A stretch of DNA of 64,000 bases from Henningerozyma blattae CBS 6284 (Eukaryota; Ascomycota; Saccharomycetes; Saccharomycetales; Saccharomycetaceae): NCBI RefSeq assembly GCF_000315915.1, contig NC_020194.1, forward strand, positions 310,001 to 374,000, given 5' to 3'. Below are positions 39,382-50,747 of the stretch, one piece after another. Each line of letters begins with the position of its first letter. Position 1 is the first letter of the stretch. The notes under the pieces are model-generated. The model searched no databases. It saw only the letters and a program-made list of their open reading frames with translations, and had not been told where the DNA came from. A program made the translations under genes and the position numbers.

Positions 39382-41526
39382 ATGCTTTCCAATCCTACTG
39401 CCACGTCGGGGAACATGACAAATGGTCAGAATGAAACTCAACATTCTTCAAGAAGCATTCTGGATCAAGTAAACGATTATTTGAATGACGGTAAAGGAAC
39501 CATCGATACAAACAACATTCATATAAATCTTCATAATTCTCAATTCACTGCTACCTCTCATGTCCCTGCTTCTCCCTCAGAGGGGTATAACCCTAGCAAT
39601 ACCACCATGCATATGAACATGAACGTGAATATGGACGTGAATAACCCCAATAGTCTCGTGTTGACTCAATCGGTGAGTCATGCCTCATCTACAGTTACTG
39701 AGAATACTCACAATTGGAGTCTAGGTGCACCCGCAACTGCAGTACAAATAGATTTGGATGATCTTTCGAGATCATTGTTGGAATATTCCAACACAAATCA
39801 TCATAACAGCCACAGCAATAGCAACAACAATATTAGTCATATGAATGAATATTCGAATGGATCTCATCAACTGGCCATGAACCACCATATATCACATCAT
39901 TTGGATAATATGAAATTAGATGTTGATCAAGACTCAAAAAAAGATATGAGGTTTTCACCAATGTTGGCTGCGGATTTACATTCGAACACTGAACAAATCA
40001 TTCAAATATCACCATCGATTAATCCACAATTTACCGCTACTACTCATTCTACTTCTTCTACAGGATTAAACAATTATAATTCAAACAATACTTCAAACCA
40101 AAATTATAACTTAAATAACCAATCGAATTATAATATTACAAATTCAACTTCAAGTTCGGCCCCCAGTAATGGATTAACTGCAGCAGATTTGACCGTTAAT
40201 CTATTGAATACTCCATTGTTAACCAATAGGAACAACAATAATGATAATTCCAACTCTTCAAGTTTAAATCGTAAATCAAGTTCATCTTCGAAGAGAAAGA
40301 AAAGTTCAACTTCAAACTCTAATAGCAATTCTAATACCGTTCAGTTTTCTCCTTTAACTTCACCAGCTATTGGTCCTACCACAACGACTTCAAAGGTTAC
40401 TAAAAATAGCCCTTATTTACAGAATTCCAAAAGAAAAATTAGTAATTCTGAGCCATCCTCCATGATTAATTGGGAGCCATTACCAGAAAGTAGTTTAGAT
40501 AATCATTCAATTAGTAGCAATGCCACTTCAAATCCAATCAGCATAGTGAAAGGTAGAAAATTACAGAATTCTTTCCCAAAAGTAATTTTACCCTCCCATA
40601 AAACTTCGACTTCGTGTGATAATTCTTCAAACTCAAGTAACAATTCCGCCACAGTAATGAATACAAAAGAATCAAGTGTGGATGGCAAAGAAAATCATTC
40701 AAGTACCAACGATTCAAGTTCAAATTCATCTGTGTTAAGAGCTACAGAATCCCCAGTGATAAAGCCAAACAAAAGTATTTTATTACAAAATTTGAATTAT
40801 GATCCACAAAAAAAAATAAATAATAAAAGAGATCAACGTAAATCAGAAACTATTGATAGAAGATCTATTAATCTTCATTCAAATGGTTATAATCATTCTC
40901 AAAATAATAAACTCTTTAAAACAGATTCTTTTGAAAATGATAAACTTTGTAATAATTCCATAAATGCACCAACTCATAATAAAAAAGAAGTTCATAAAGT
41001 GGCAGAGCAAGGTCGTCGTGATAGAATGAACAATGCGTTGAAAGAATTGAATTCTTTATTGCCAGAAGAATTAAAAGATGAAGTTAATGTGCCATCAAAG
41101 GCTACTACTGTAGAATTAGCTTGTACTTTTATCAAACAATTATTGTCCGAAAGAAAATTATGTCAAAATCTAATTCAGACCCAAAATCAAAGCCAAATTC
41201 AAATTCAAGATCAAGACCAACATAGCCAACAACATTTTAAGCAAGATGATGCAAGTGACGATGATAATGGTATCAATGATAACAATGGCAATAATAATGG
41301 TAACACTAATCACGATATTATTAACTCTAATAGTATGAACTCTAGTACTGGTCATAATAGTAATACTAATAATAAGAATAATAGTAATAATAATAATAAT
41401 GATGATGATGATGATGATAATAATAATAACAATAATAACAATGAGGAAGATGAAGATATTAGTGATGGTCATAACAGTAACACAAATGGTTCTATGATCA
41501 GTGAGGAGGATGAAGAGATGTCATAG
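39382..41526 (+). CDS. PHO4: bHLH transcription factor Pho4, very long form
   Basis: A 714-residue protein with one bHLH domain (about 533-592) that strongly matches Pho4, the activator of phosphate-starvation genes. His538, Glu542 and Arg546 in HKVAEQGRRDR correspond to the CACGTG-contacting residues of Pho4. The loop and helix 2 read VPSKATTVELACTFIKQLL. It precedes QCR6 and RRT5, as in YFR034C-YFR033C-YFR032C. S. cerevisiae Pho4 has 312 residues and ends right after the HLH; here an Asn/Ser/His-rich N-terminal region of over 500 residues and a Gln/Asn/Asp-rich tail of about 120 residues are added. The tail contains AAT/GAT repeat runs (41373-41445). Confidence 0.9.
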   Translation: MLSNPTATSGNMTNGQNETQHSSRSILDQVNDYLNDGKGTIDTNNIHINLHNSQFTATSHVPASPSEGYNPSNTTMHMNMNVNMDVNNPNSLVLTQSVSHASSTVTENTHNWSLGAPATAVQIDLDDLSRSLLEYSNTNHHNSHSNSNNNISHMNEYSNGSHQLAMNHHISHHLDNMKLDVDQDSKKDMRFSPMLAADLHSNTEQIIQISPSINPQFTATTHSTSSTGLNNYNSNNTSNQNYNLNNQSNYNITNSTSSSAPSNGLTAADLTVNLLNTPLLTNRNNNNDNSNSSSLNRKSSSSSKRKKSSTSNSNSNSNTVQFSPLTSPAIGPTTTTSKVTKNSPYLQNSKRKISNSEPSSMINWEPLPESSLDNHSISSNATSNPISIVKGRKLQNSFPKVILPSHKTSTSCDNSSNSSNNSATVMNTKESSVDGKENHSSTNDSSSNSSVLRATESPVIKPNKSILLQNLNYDPQKKINNKRDQRKSETIDRRSINLHSNGYNHSQNNKLFKTDSFENDKLCNNSINAPTHNKKEVHKVAEQGRRDRMNNALKELNSLLPEELKDEVNVPSKATTVELACTFIKQLLSERKLCQNLIQTQNQSQIQIQDQDQHSQQHFKQDDASDDDNGINDNNGNNNGNTNHDIINSNSMNSSTGHNSNTNNKNNSNNNNNDDDDDDNNNNNNNNEEDEDISDGHNSNTNGSMISEEDEEMS

Positions 41527-42401
41527 AGGCCCTCCTACACCGATTCTTATAAAACTATGATTTTTTTATGTTTATCAGACTGTTCTTTTTTTTACCTTTG
41601 TATTTTATACTATTTATATATTCTTCCGGCTTTTTCCCTCTGTTTCACCCATTTACGAAGTATTGTATGTTTCAACTTCAAGTTCTACCAAGCATTCTGT
41701 TCATTCAGCAATGATTTAAAGTTCCAATCCTGCCTATGGCCAACTTTTCTTTTTGTTTTCTTTCCATGTTAAAAATGTTTTAAAATTCCCAACTCTCTAT
41801 TAATTTTTGCAATAATAATACCCCGTCTTACGGCACATAGTGCTCTTCACTATTTATACTTATTTTTATACACCTCTATTATTCACTTCTATGCTATATA
41901 TATCCATATGCTTTATGTATTTATATACAACTTTGTATTTTTCAGCTTATAATATTTATTTTCATTTTGCAGTTTTAATATTATATGTTTTTTATTATTT
42001 TTATTTTCTTTTTTACGTCGTCAATCACGTGGCTGACACCACATTTGCTGGAAACAACGGCCGAGTGGAACTCCCCTACTGCCAAAAACTCGGAGATGCC
42101 TCTGATTCGAGATTCATTGGTAATTCATACAGTGAGTGACATAATGAGAATGAATGAGGTTAGACTACAGTAAAAAGCAATTAGTTAAAGAATTAAGAGA
42201 TAATAAAATTGATTATCAGATACATAGATTCCATTTCTTTCCCTGTTTATCTATTTGTATATTAATACCGTTTCCTAGTTATATTAATAGCAACGATAAT
42301 TGTAAAAATCGAGCAGGATTAACAAAAGAAAAAAATCATAAAAAAACAAAGCTTGAAAATTAAAATCCATATATCAAATCAATACATACACATCTATTCA
42401 A
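41527..42401. other. PHO4-QCR6 intergenic, QCR6 promoter
   Basis: An 875-bp spacer, T-rich after PHO4. The QCR6-proximal half has a CACGTG box (42026-42031) and a HAP-complex site (42114-42121). Confidence 0.6.
42026..42121. promoter_or_regulatory. Cbf1-type and HAP2/3/4/5-type sites upstream of QCR6
   Basis: TCACGTGG at 42025-42032 and TCATTGGT at 42114-42121, which fits the TNATTGGT HAP consensus used by respiratory genes. They lie about 280-375 bp before the QCR6 ATG. Confidence 0.6.
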
Positions 42402-42815
42402 ATGTTATCCACAATTACTGATTATTTAGAAGAACTTAAAGAAGCTATTGTTCCAGTTGTAGCAAAGGCTGATGATGGTGAAGATGAAGACACCACTCAA
42501 GATGCTGATGATGACGATGAAGATGATGACGATGATGACGATGATGACGATGATGACGATGATGACGATGACGACGAAGACGACGATGAAGAAAAGGATC
42601 CTTATGATTTATTAAGGGCTGAATGTGAACAATCTGAAGAAGGTCAAAAGTTAAAACATCATTATTTGGAATGTGCGGAAAGAGTAGAAAAGCAAAAAGA
42701 AGATCCAAACTACGAAGAGTTGGAATATAAGGAAGATTGTATTCAAGAATTCTTCCATCTACAACATTATTTGGACAGCTGTGCTGCTCCAAAATTATTT
42801 AGTAAACTAAAATAG
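42402..42815 (+). CDS. QCR6: Cytochrome bc1 complex acidic hinge subunit Qcr6
   Basis: A 137-residue subunit 6 of respiratory complex III, facing the intermembrane space near cytochrome c1. Residues about 24-67 form a very acidic Asp/Glu tract, followed by the conserved hinge domain with HHYLECAERVE and EYKEDCIQEFFHLQHYLDSCAAPKLFSKLK, whose cysteines form the family disulfides. S. cerevisiae Qcr6 has 147 residues. It follows PHO4, as YFR033C adjoins YFR034C. Confidence 0.95.
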   Translation: MLSTITDYLEELKEAIVPVVAKADDGEDEDTTQDADDDDEDDDDDDDDDDDDDDDDDDEDDDEEKDPYDLLRAECEQSEEGQKLKHHYLECAERVEKQKEDPNYEELEYKEDCIQEFFHLQHYLDSCAAPKLFSKLK

Positions 42816-43619
42816 ATACATTCATTTGAACTTTTTCATCGCCCCCACTTTGCCCCTCTTTTACTTCTCCTATACATTCTTAACTGTCAAAAATTACTCA
42901 TCGAATGGAAATTTCTTCCTATTTTATTCCTGTAAATTTTTTTTCCATCTAATAATATTATTCCTGTCTATGATATTTATTTATTTACTAAATCCTTAAC
43001 AAAACTATATTTATATTTATATTTATTTTATATATATATCTTTACTTATTTATCAATCTATCTATATTTGAAGATATATGCATAGAAATACTATTTTCTT
43101 ATTTATATATTCATCTCTTAAATTATGGTTTTCTTTATTAAAGGTTAAATCCATTATTTCTATTGAAATCAGTTAGGGGTCCGAGAATTTACCTTTTACG
43201 GCTAAATAAAATAGATTTATTTGAAAATTTATATTTTGTGGATTTTTTGAATAAATAAAAGATAAAATTAATTTTGTGACATTCATTTTGAAAACAAAAA
43301 ATGTTCTTTAATTACTATTGGATCAAAAAAAAAAAACTCTGTGGATTTAACTTTACAATAATTATATAAACTATCTAAAGTTTTATAATTTATAATTTAT
43401 TTTAATTCTTTTTATTTTATTAGATCATCTAATTATTTTTTTAAGTTAAATTTAAAATTACGCCAACTTTTATTTTGGTTCTATTGTTTTTAATACAACA
43501 GTTTGTTTTTTTAATTTTTTAATAACACACTCATATATACACTATCGTCTTTCCAACTTCCCACTCTAGATTCAATTTTTTACCCAATTCTATTCTTCAA
43601 GTTATAATATCAATTCATT
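42816..43619. other. QCR6-RRT5 intergenic
   Basis: An 804-bp very AT-rich spacer. I see nothing beyond AT-rich UTR and promoter sequence. Confidence 0.5.
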
Positions 43620-44726
43620 ATGAGTAGTACCGAATTAGTTGCAGCAACTAATAATGATTCTACTTTATTAACTTCCACTAGAGTTTACATTTCTAATGTA
43701 AGCTATCAAGTTACAGAAGAAGAATTATTTGATTATTTCCTTTCTTATAATGTAAAAAGTGTTTTAATACCTTCACAGACAGTTCGCGGGTTTAGAACAA
43801 GTTATCAAAGACCCTTAGGTATTGCATACGCAGAGTTTGAAAATAAAGATTGGGCAAATAAGGTTGTTGCTGATTTAAATGGTAAATGTTTCAAAGAAAG
43901 AAATCTAAGAATTAAGTTGTATATTCCTTACTCACCAAATAATATTGTCAGAAATAAATTAATTAAAAATAAAAAAGAAGAAGAAACATTTACTAATGAC
44001 GCAAATAATGAAAAGAATGCAGATTCAAATGGTGAAAATGGCACCCGTTCAAGAATTGTAGTTGGTGGTGAAGGTGATGGTGAGAAATATTGTACTGATA
44101 CTTTATACTGTAGTTATTTACCAAAGGAGACTACAGACACCACTTTAAGATTATATTTCAAAGACTATAATCCACAAGAAATTTGGATCTTTAGAACAAA
44201 AGCTACAAGAGGATATAGATTAAAATTCCATAGATATTTCACATGTGCATTAATTACATTAAATACTAATGTACCAATGTTTGAAATTTGTGAAAGATTA
44301 AATAATATTAGATTATCAAATAAAAAGATTACAGTACGCGTTGCATTTAAATCTAAGTTAGAAGAAGTCAAACATATTGCAACTAAGACTCAATTGGTTA
44401 GAGAACAAGACATCCCAATTGAAGAAGAAAACCAAGAAGATATGGAACAAAACTCTTCATCAAATAATAATGATCCTACTAAAAAAGCTGCAAAACCAAC
44501 CGTGAATATAATTACTGTAGAAGAAGATGAAAATGATTACGAAATTAATAACAATTTGGAAGTAAATAATGAAAACAGTAATAATACGGCGGAGAGTCCA
44601 AATAGCGATTCGAATAGTAAGAAGAAAAAATTGAAATCAGATGGAGTTGGAAATTCCGATTTGTTAATGCCATCGTTATTAGGAATGGATGATAACTTAC
44701 CATCTGGTACTTCCATTCATTTTTAA
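43620..44726 (+). CDS. RRT5: Two-RRM RNA-binding protein Rrt5-like
   Basis: A 368-residue protein with two RRM folds. RRM1 is about 20-105 (TRVYISNVSYQVTEEELFDYF and RPLGIAYAEFENKDWA). RRM2 is about 160-255 (DTLYCSYLPKETTDTTLRLYF). It corresponds to S. cerevisiae YFR032C/Rrt5 (289), a poorly known protein linked to rDNA transcription and expressed in sporulation. The RNP1 aromatic positions look weakened in both RRMs. The tail (260-368) is Asn/Glu/Ser-rich and longer than in S. cerevisiae, ending SLLGMDDNLPSGTSIHF. The place between QCR6 and RPL2 supports the call. Confidence 0.87.
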   Translation: MSSTELVAATNNDSTLLTSTRVYISNVSYQVTEEELFDYFLSYNVKSVLIPSQTVRGFRTSYQRPLGIAYAEFENKDWANKVVADLNGKCFKERNLRIKLYIPYSPNNIVRNKLIKNKKEEETFTNDANNEKNADSNGENGTRSRIVVGGEGDGEKYCTDTLYCSYLPKETTDTTLRLYFKDYNPQEIWIFRTKATRGYRLKFHRYFTCALITLNTNVPMFEICERLNNIRLSNKKITVRVAFKSKLEEVKHIATKTQLVREQDIPIEEENQEDMEQNSSSNNNDPTKKAAKPTVNIITVEEDENDYEINNNLEVNNENSNNTAESPNSDSNSKKKKLKSDGVGNSDLLMPSLLGMDDNLPSGTSIHF

Positions 44727-45412
44727 GATAACTTTCTAAATCCCTAATCTGCTAGATAAGAATTATAGATATCTCATAGAATTATTTAATTCATTTCGTA
44801 TAACAAGTATTTAATGATTTTTTAAAATTTCTCATATTCCATTACTAAATTGGGTTAAATATATAAAAATTATTTTAAGGTTAATAACTAATTAAACATT
44901 CTTTAAACAACTCCGAAAAATCTCTTTGCTTAAATTACAGACTGCTAATTATCTTCTTAAAACCCGAACACCCAGAAATAGTTTATTTTTCAAACTCAAA
45001 CTATTTTATATTTGTTTTTTGTATGCGGCCGAACTGAAATTTCTTTCGAAGGGGAAAATAATAGAATACACCCTTGCAGAAGACCAAAAATTTAGGCAGC
45101 AACTAGGAAGAAACGAGAAGTTGTTTAGTGGAAAAGAAGATTCACCTTAGAGAGAGAGGAATGTAGTCTGAACAAGGACTGTCTCGCTGGATAAGGTTCT
45201 AAACAGAACTCTCTGTCTAAACTGCTACTGCCTAGAGACGACTAATCTGAAACTCCAGAAGGAAATAGGTGAATACTGGAAATGGATGACGATTGTAATG
45301 AGCTCGGATAGTTTGAGATTGCCAAAGTGTATAGAAAAATACTTATACAAGAGGGTGGGTGTTTGAAAAAATTGATTAAAATAGTGTTAACTAACCAAAA
45401 CATCAAGAAACA
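44727..45412. other. RPL2 promoter region
   Basis: A 686-bp spacer. ACACCCA near 44966 and ACACCC near 45068 resemble Rap1 half-sites. A T-rich stretch and CT/AG-rich segments precede the short first exon. Confidence 0.5.
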
Positions 45413-46490
45413 ATGGGTATGTCAATAGCATGATGATAAATGACAAATAACAGAGATTATGAATTGATAATGTATCATTGAAGAAAAGTTGAGGAAAAAT
45501 TAAAAATTAAAATTGAGATGATTCAGATTGATCATATTGAATTAGAATTAATCCAACTAGCTAGGAGAATATAAAGATGATATTTGCTTTTATCAACTAT
45601 TTCAAAGATTCATAATATTGTAGATGTCAAAATTTGATTATTTGTATTAAAGAAATTTTTTTTACTAACAATAAACCATTACTTGAATATTTATTAATAT
45701 TTATTTATGCGTTTGAATTCTTATTACAGGTAGAGTTATTCGTAACCAAAGAAAGGGTGCTGGTTCTATTTTCACTTCCCACACCAGATTGAGACAAGGT
45801 GCTGCCAAGTTGAGATCTTTGGATTATGCTGAAAGACACGGTTACATTCGTGGTGTTGTCAAGCAAATCATCCACGATGCTGGTAGAGGTGCTCCATTAG
45901 CTAAGGTTGTTTTCCGTGACCCATACAAGTACAAGTTACGTGAAGAAATCTTCATTGCTAACGAAGGTATGCACACTGGTCAATTCATTTACGCCGGTAA
46001 GAAGGCTTCTTTGAATGTCGGTAACGTCTTACCATTAGGTTCTGTCCCAGAAGGTACTATTGTCTCCAACGTCGAAGAAAGACCAGGTGACAGAGGTGCT
46101 TTAGCCAGAGCTTCTGGTAACTACGTTATTGTTATTGGTCACAACCCAGACGAAAACAAGACCAGAGTTAGATTACCATCTGGTGCTAAGAAGATTATCT
46201 CTTCTGATGCCAGAGGTGTCATTGGTGTTATTGCCGGTGGTGGTAGAGTTGACAAACCATTATTAAAGGCTGGTCGTGCTTTCCACAAGTACAAGGTTAA
46301 GAGAAACTCTTGGCCAAAGACCCGTGGTGTTGCCATGAACCCAGTTGACCATCCTCATGGTGGTGGTAACCATCAACATATTGGTAAGGCCTCTACTATC
46401 TCTAGAGGTGCTGTTGCTGGTCAAAAGGCTGGTTTGATTGCCGCCAGAAGAACTGGTTTACTACGTGGTTCTCAAAAGACTCAAGATTAG
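45413..46490 (+). CDS. RPL2: 60S ribosomal protein uL2, spliced
   Basis: Exon 1 is only ATGG (45413-45416). The intron is 45417-45729 and exon 2 is 45730-46490. The donor is GTATGT, the branch point TACTAAC is at 45663-45669, and the acceptor is CAG at 45727-45729. The spliced product has 254 residues, as in S. cerevisiae Rpl2, starting [16 protein letters not shown]. The conserved peptidyl-transferase histidine region [15 protein letters not shown] is present. It has strong high-expression codon bias. Flanks (RRT5 on one side, VID28 on the other) combine those of RPL2A (chromosome VI) and RPL2B (chromosome IX). Confidence 0.97.
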
Positions 46491-46784
46491 AGTATTATAT
46501 AACATTTTTCTTCTTTGTTCTCTATTTTATTCATATCTTAATATCATTATAACTACAATACTATAACATATAATTTCTCTTTTGTATCTAGATGGTTGCT
46601 ATTCTAACACAGTAAAATTTAACTCATTGTGCACTTCTCAAAAACTAATGAGTAAAAAGTATTTAAAAGTATAAAAAAAGTAAGTAAGTATGATCAGTCA
46701 ATACTCTTCCTATTGAAGGCGAATATATTAATGAACTATAATATTTAGATTATAACATCCATAAAGAATCAATATTAGTAAATC

Positions 46785-49598
46785 TCATAATTTTTTTCTC
46801 ATTAAATGATCCATATGCTCAGCTAACACTCTTGCTTTTTCTCTTACTAGCAAACTATCATCAAACTCCTTACTTTTAACTAGATCGTAAAATCCTAAAT
46901 CAACTAATTTTTGACATCTTTCAATAATAGCAGTATTCGTTTCTGCAGGTACCCCATCAACTGTATCATTACCATGAACAAATTCATCATATTCTTTGGT
47001 ATATCCTCTAAGCTCACTCTCATCATCAACTATATGGATATTTGTGCCTGATTCATTAAAATTAGAGGCTGCGTTGGGTGTGATGCTTCTACTAGCACGT
47101 GAATAACTAACATGTCTCGAATCTAAGCTATATCCCTTGTCATTATCAACATCTTTGATACCGAAGTTTGAGTTAGGGTCCAATGTATATTGAGCATAAA
47201 GTGAGAGTGTAGAATCCCATAATAAGTTGCTTAATGCCCAAATACTAACTAATTTCAATAAACTGTTATTTCCATATTTAGAATTTTTAGTATCAATATC
47301 CTCAGTTAAAATTTCCTTAATAATTTCTAGTATTTCATCTTGTTCAAATACCATTTGCTTTTTCCTTTCATTAACCGCAGCGATATTGACAATCACATAC
47401 AAAATGGCTTCTAAAATCTTTTCTTCAACAGGTACTAAAGCATTTAACAATCTTAGTTTTTTAGCTAAGAAGTCAAATAAATATGTAGAGTTGGCCGGTA
47501 ATGTCTTTGCATCATGGAATGAATCATTTTCAGCTACTCGAAAATTTTTTAATAGCATGTTGACAATTTTTCTTGAATTACAAGTTAAATTTCTTAATAG
47601 TTCAAAGCATTGCACTTGAACATCCCAGGATGGGTCATTAATAAACTCTAAAATTATAGATAATGGTATCTTTTTCAACAGCTCTAATTTTTCAACAATT
47701 TGACAGTTATACATCAAGTGACGCAAAACCCAAAGAGAGTTGGTTCTGATAATAGTTTTCGTCTCCTCGCTAAATAATGGATCAAATGCAATACTTTGTT
47801 GTTGTACCGATTTAAATTTAGGATTTTTTAAAATTTCACCAACCATTTCTTCGACCCCTGATTCTAATAGTTGACATTGAAGACTTGAAAACTCCATAAC
47901 AAAATTGCAAATACAACCCAACGCTGCTCCCATAATTTTAATCTCACCTTCTAGGAAAGTTTTACCTGCAAAATCACAAGTATCGATAACCTGGTATGTC
48001 AGTTTAACAATCAAATATATCTGTTCCGCAAACCTTTTCTTCTTTAAATAAGCTCTTAAGGTAGTAACACTTCTTGAAAAAGCTTTTAATAATATTAGCC
48101 AACAGAAAGTGAATTCAGAGTCATAAATCGGCGGTAAGGTAATACCTTTATTTGAAACTAAGTCTCTTAGTTGATCTTCATTACTTAGAAAATCTTTTAA
48201 AATATCCAAATGATTATCTAATGAATTCTCTAAATGGTTTAAAAAATTATCGTTTTTCAAGAAGAAAGTTCTATATGCCTCATCATGATAAGAAATTAGT
48301 GAACTTAATCTAATAAATTTAGTAATCGTTTTTAAGGTATCATTGGTCTGATAAGGCAGAGAGAGACATTGAGAAAATAATGACAGTAAGCTTTGAATGA
48401 TGTTTGTATTTGTTAGAAATTTCAAAATGGGATTATTTCTAGTATGCGAAACATTATATGCTTCCAGTAGAGAATTTATTGTATCAAATGGATCAAACCA
48501 CCACGGTAAATCTTGATATTCAAAACATTTAAACAATTCAGGTAAAAATTGTCTTAATCTTCTAATATTTTTTCTCACTTTAACGCTTAAAAGGTAAGGC
48601 TGTAGAATAAAATTTAGCAGAGAACATTTAAATGCTGTACTTGAACTTCTTAACAAAGACGATAAAAATATATTAAAATGAAAATTATTCCAAAGACTCT
48701 TAAAATCATCTCTGTACTCCGTTACCATTGAATATAAAGCTAAAGCATTTGTCATTAGGCTAACATCAATATTGTCAGAAATGCATAAGCTATTTGGTAC
48801 TAAAACTGATGAATCAGTTACATTCTTATTAGCTAGACAATCATATATTACGAACTGTTTTCTTATGCTTTGGCCTGAGGGGTATTTGGTCTCATATTTA
48901 AAATCAATGTCATACATATATTTTTCGGCTATTGTTAACAGTAGCCTCTGTAAATAAAACGTGAGATTTAAATCTAACTTTAATATTGGATTTGTTTTGT
49001 GATTTAAGGTATAATATTCGTTATAGTTCTCAGAAGATTTAGCTGGGGAATTTTGCTTGATTAATAGAATAAATATATATAATAATTCAGAAATAATTTT
49101 CAAACTTTGATAATCGGAACCAGTTTTATCTTCAATATTAATAATAATTAGAGATTTTAATAATATATTGAGGTTTTGGATGTAAGGACATTTAACAGAT
49201 TTGCAATTATTAGTACAAAGACGTAGCAAAGTAACAAATTTCAATATAACTGGGATATTATTGATTAAATAGTTTTGGTCCTTAACAAGAAATGTCAAAA
49301 ATGAAGTATCATTATATATTCGACTGATAAAATTTGTATAAATTGGGCCTAATTCTTCTTGAACTGTGTCGTCTAAATTAACTAGTAAATAAAGTATATC
49401 CAATTTTAAACTAATATCTGGTACAAGTTCTGGTTTTAAATTTTCTTGTCGATTAGTAAGTTGATTTCTATTCAAAACAAATACTTGGTTCAATAATGAC
49501 TGTTTCTCGGATCGTAGTAATAACCCTAGCTTAGCTTCTTGATCCCCCACTATCGCATAACTGAGCTCTTCTAACTCGTTAACTATTGGCTTTGTCAT
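46785..49598 (-). CDS. VID28: GID E3 ligase substrate-recruiting subunit Vid28/Gid5
   Basis: A 937-residue armadillo-repeat protein (S. cerevisiae Vid28/Gid5 has 921), the scaffold that docks substrate receptor Gid4 in the GID ubiquitin ligase that degrades gluconeogenic enzymes when glucose returns. Helical ARM-like repeats run through most of the length. The most conserved stretch is about 600-820 (LRHLMYNCQIVEKLELLKKIP, WDVQVQCFELLRNLTCNSR, SIWALSNLLWDSTLS). The C terminus ends VREKARVLAEHMDHLMRKKL. Convergent with RPL2, as YIL017C is with RPL2B. Confidence 0.93.
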   Translation of the reverse strand: MTKPIVNELEELSYAIVGDQEAKLGLLLRSEKQSLLNQVFVLNRNQLTNRQENLKPELVPDISLKLDILYLLVNLDDTVQEELGPIYTNFISRIYNDTSFLTFLVKDQNYLINNIPVILKFVTLLRLCTNNCKSVKCPYIQNLNILLKSLIIINIEDKTGSDYQSLKIISELLYIFILLIKQNSPAKSSENYNEYYTLNHKTNPILKLDLNLTFYLQRLLLTIAEKYMYDIDFKYETKYPSGQSIRKQFVIYDCLANKNVTDSSVLVPNSLCISDNIDVSLMTNALALYSMVTEYRDDFKSLWNNFHFNIFLSSLLRSSSTAFKCSLLNFILQPYLLSVKVRKNIRRLRQFLPELFKCFEYQDLPWWFDPFDTINSLLEAYNVSHTRNNPILKFLTNTNIIQSLLSLFSQCLSLPYQTNDTLKTITKFIRLSSLISYHDEAYRTFFLKNDNFLNHLENSLDNHLDILKDFLSNEDQLRDLVSNKGITLPPIYDSEFTFCWLILLKAFSRSVTTLRAYLKKKRFAEQIYLIVKLTYQVIDTCDFAGKTFLEGEIKIMGAALGCICNFVMEFSSLQCQLLESGVEEMVGEILKNPKFKSVQQQSIAFDPLFSEETKTIIRTNSLWVLRHLMYNCQIVEKLELLKKIPLSIILEFINDPSWDVQVQCFELLRNLTCNSRKIVNMLLKNFRVAENDSFHDAKTLPANSTYLFDFLAKKLRLLNALVPVEEKILEAILYVIVNIAAVNERKKQMVFEQDEILEIIKEILTEDIDTKNSKYGNNSLLKLVSIWALSNLLWDSTLSLYAQYTLDPNSNFGIKDVDNDKGYSLDSRHVSYSRASRSITPNAASNFNESGTNIHIVDDESELRGYTKEYDEFVHGNDTVDGVPAETNTAIIERCQKLVDLGFYDLVKSKEFDDSLLVREKARVLAEHMDHLMRKKL

Positions 49599-50298
49599 AA
49601 TTTTTTTAGTTATAATTTGGATGGATATAATTGCTGATTCAAATGTTTTGTGTGTAATGTATTATTTTTTATGCCTGTTATAATTGGAAAAATCTCTAAT
49701 GAAAAAAATGTGAAATGAAAAATCAACGGTGATGATAGTTTTAAAAGCTTAAAATTGTCTAAAACAGTATTATTACACGAGAAGTGTTTGGAATATTTGT
49801 TTTTAGAAAAATGATTTGCATTCGTACTTATCAGTTGAAAGCCCACTTTTACCACTTTTGCAAATTTGACAAATTCATGAATCCTAGAGACAACCCTTAA
49901 TTTCTTATTTCCTTTAATGTAGCTTCTGGAAAACTGCGTCTTATCGTGAACACCAACAAGGCATAGTCTCCCGTGAACGGTAAAATAAAAGAAAGTGATA
50001 ATCAACCTTATTATATGAGAGGGTTATATTAACGAAGGAAATTAATCTTCACTATAAACTTGAAATTTCTCCAGTTTCTATAAACATTTTTTGTCTGAAA
50101 CACAATTTGACTGTGATAGCGCCGTTTGTGGACTATTTAGTTAAGAAACCAATGGGGAGTAGGATATATCTTTTTCAAAACTTCATTCTATCCAATCTTA
50201 AAACGTAGACAACTGAAATAAAGACCATATATTAAATTTATAAAAGTATCTATTAATTTACAATAGATCTACTATATATATTATAAAACTCTCCAAAA
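49599..50298. other. Divergent promoter VID28/RCF3
   Basis: A 700-bp spacer marking the join between the chromosome IX-like and chromosome II-like blocks. The minus-strand frame here (49610-50005) has no recognisable domain and I do not accept it. Confidence 0.5.
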
Positions 50299-50747
50299 AT
50301 GCCTAATGTCAAACCTATTCACTATGATCCAGAGACCGTTAAGCAATTAAGAAAAGAGGTAAGTTAACTTTAGTAAATTTTCTAATATTATATACTCTTT
50401 TTTTACTAACCTTTTTTAATGTTTTTAATACAATTTTTTTTTTATAGGTTATCATGGCTTCTTGTATAGGGGCTGCACAAGGGGCATTATTCGGTATTAC
50501 TTCTGGGTTTTTATTAAAAAGATATAATAAGTTATATAGAAACGCAAGATTCCAAGTTCATGTCCTTTATCAATGCTTTTGTGTAGCTTATACAGGTGCA
50601 TTTAAAGGTGATAAACAGTTAATAAGCTTCCAAGAAAGGTATTTCCAACAGGAAAATGAAAAGAGAAAATTGTTAATCAATAAAGCTGCAGATCAAGGCA
50701 TATTTTTAGAAGATGATGCAACCATTATGAGTACTATTGATACCTAG
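50299..50747 (+). CDS. RCF3: Respiratory supercomplex protein Rcf3, spliced
   Basis: Exon 1 is 50299-50358 (MPNVKPIHYDPETVKQLRKE). An 89-nt intron spans 50359-50447 with donor GTAAGT, branch point TACTAAC at 50404-50410 and acceptor TAG. Exon 2 is 50448-50747. The 119-residue product matches S. cerevisiae YBR255C-A/Rcf3, a mitochondrial inner-membrane protein of the HIG1/Rcf2 type that modulates cytochrome oxidase. The S. cerevisiae gene also has an intron. Hydrophobic segments are at about 22-42 (IMASCIGAAQGALFGITSGFLL) and 55-75. Next to MTC4, as in S. cerevisiae. Confidence 0.93.

Noticed and set aside
49610..50005. 131-codon minus-strand ORF upstream of VID28
   Set aside because: No domain, and it lies in the divergent VID28/RCF3 promoter.
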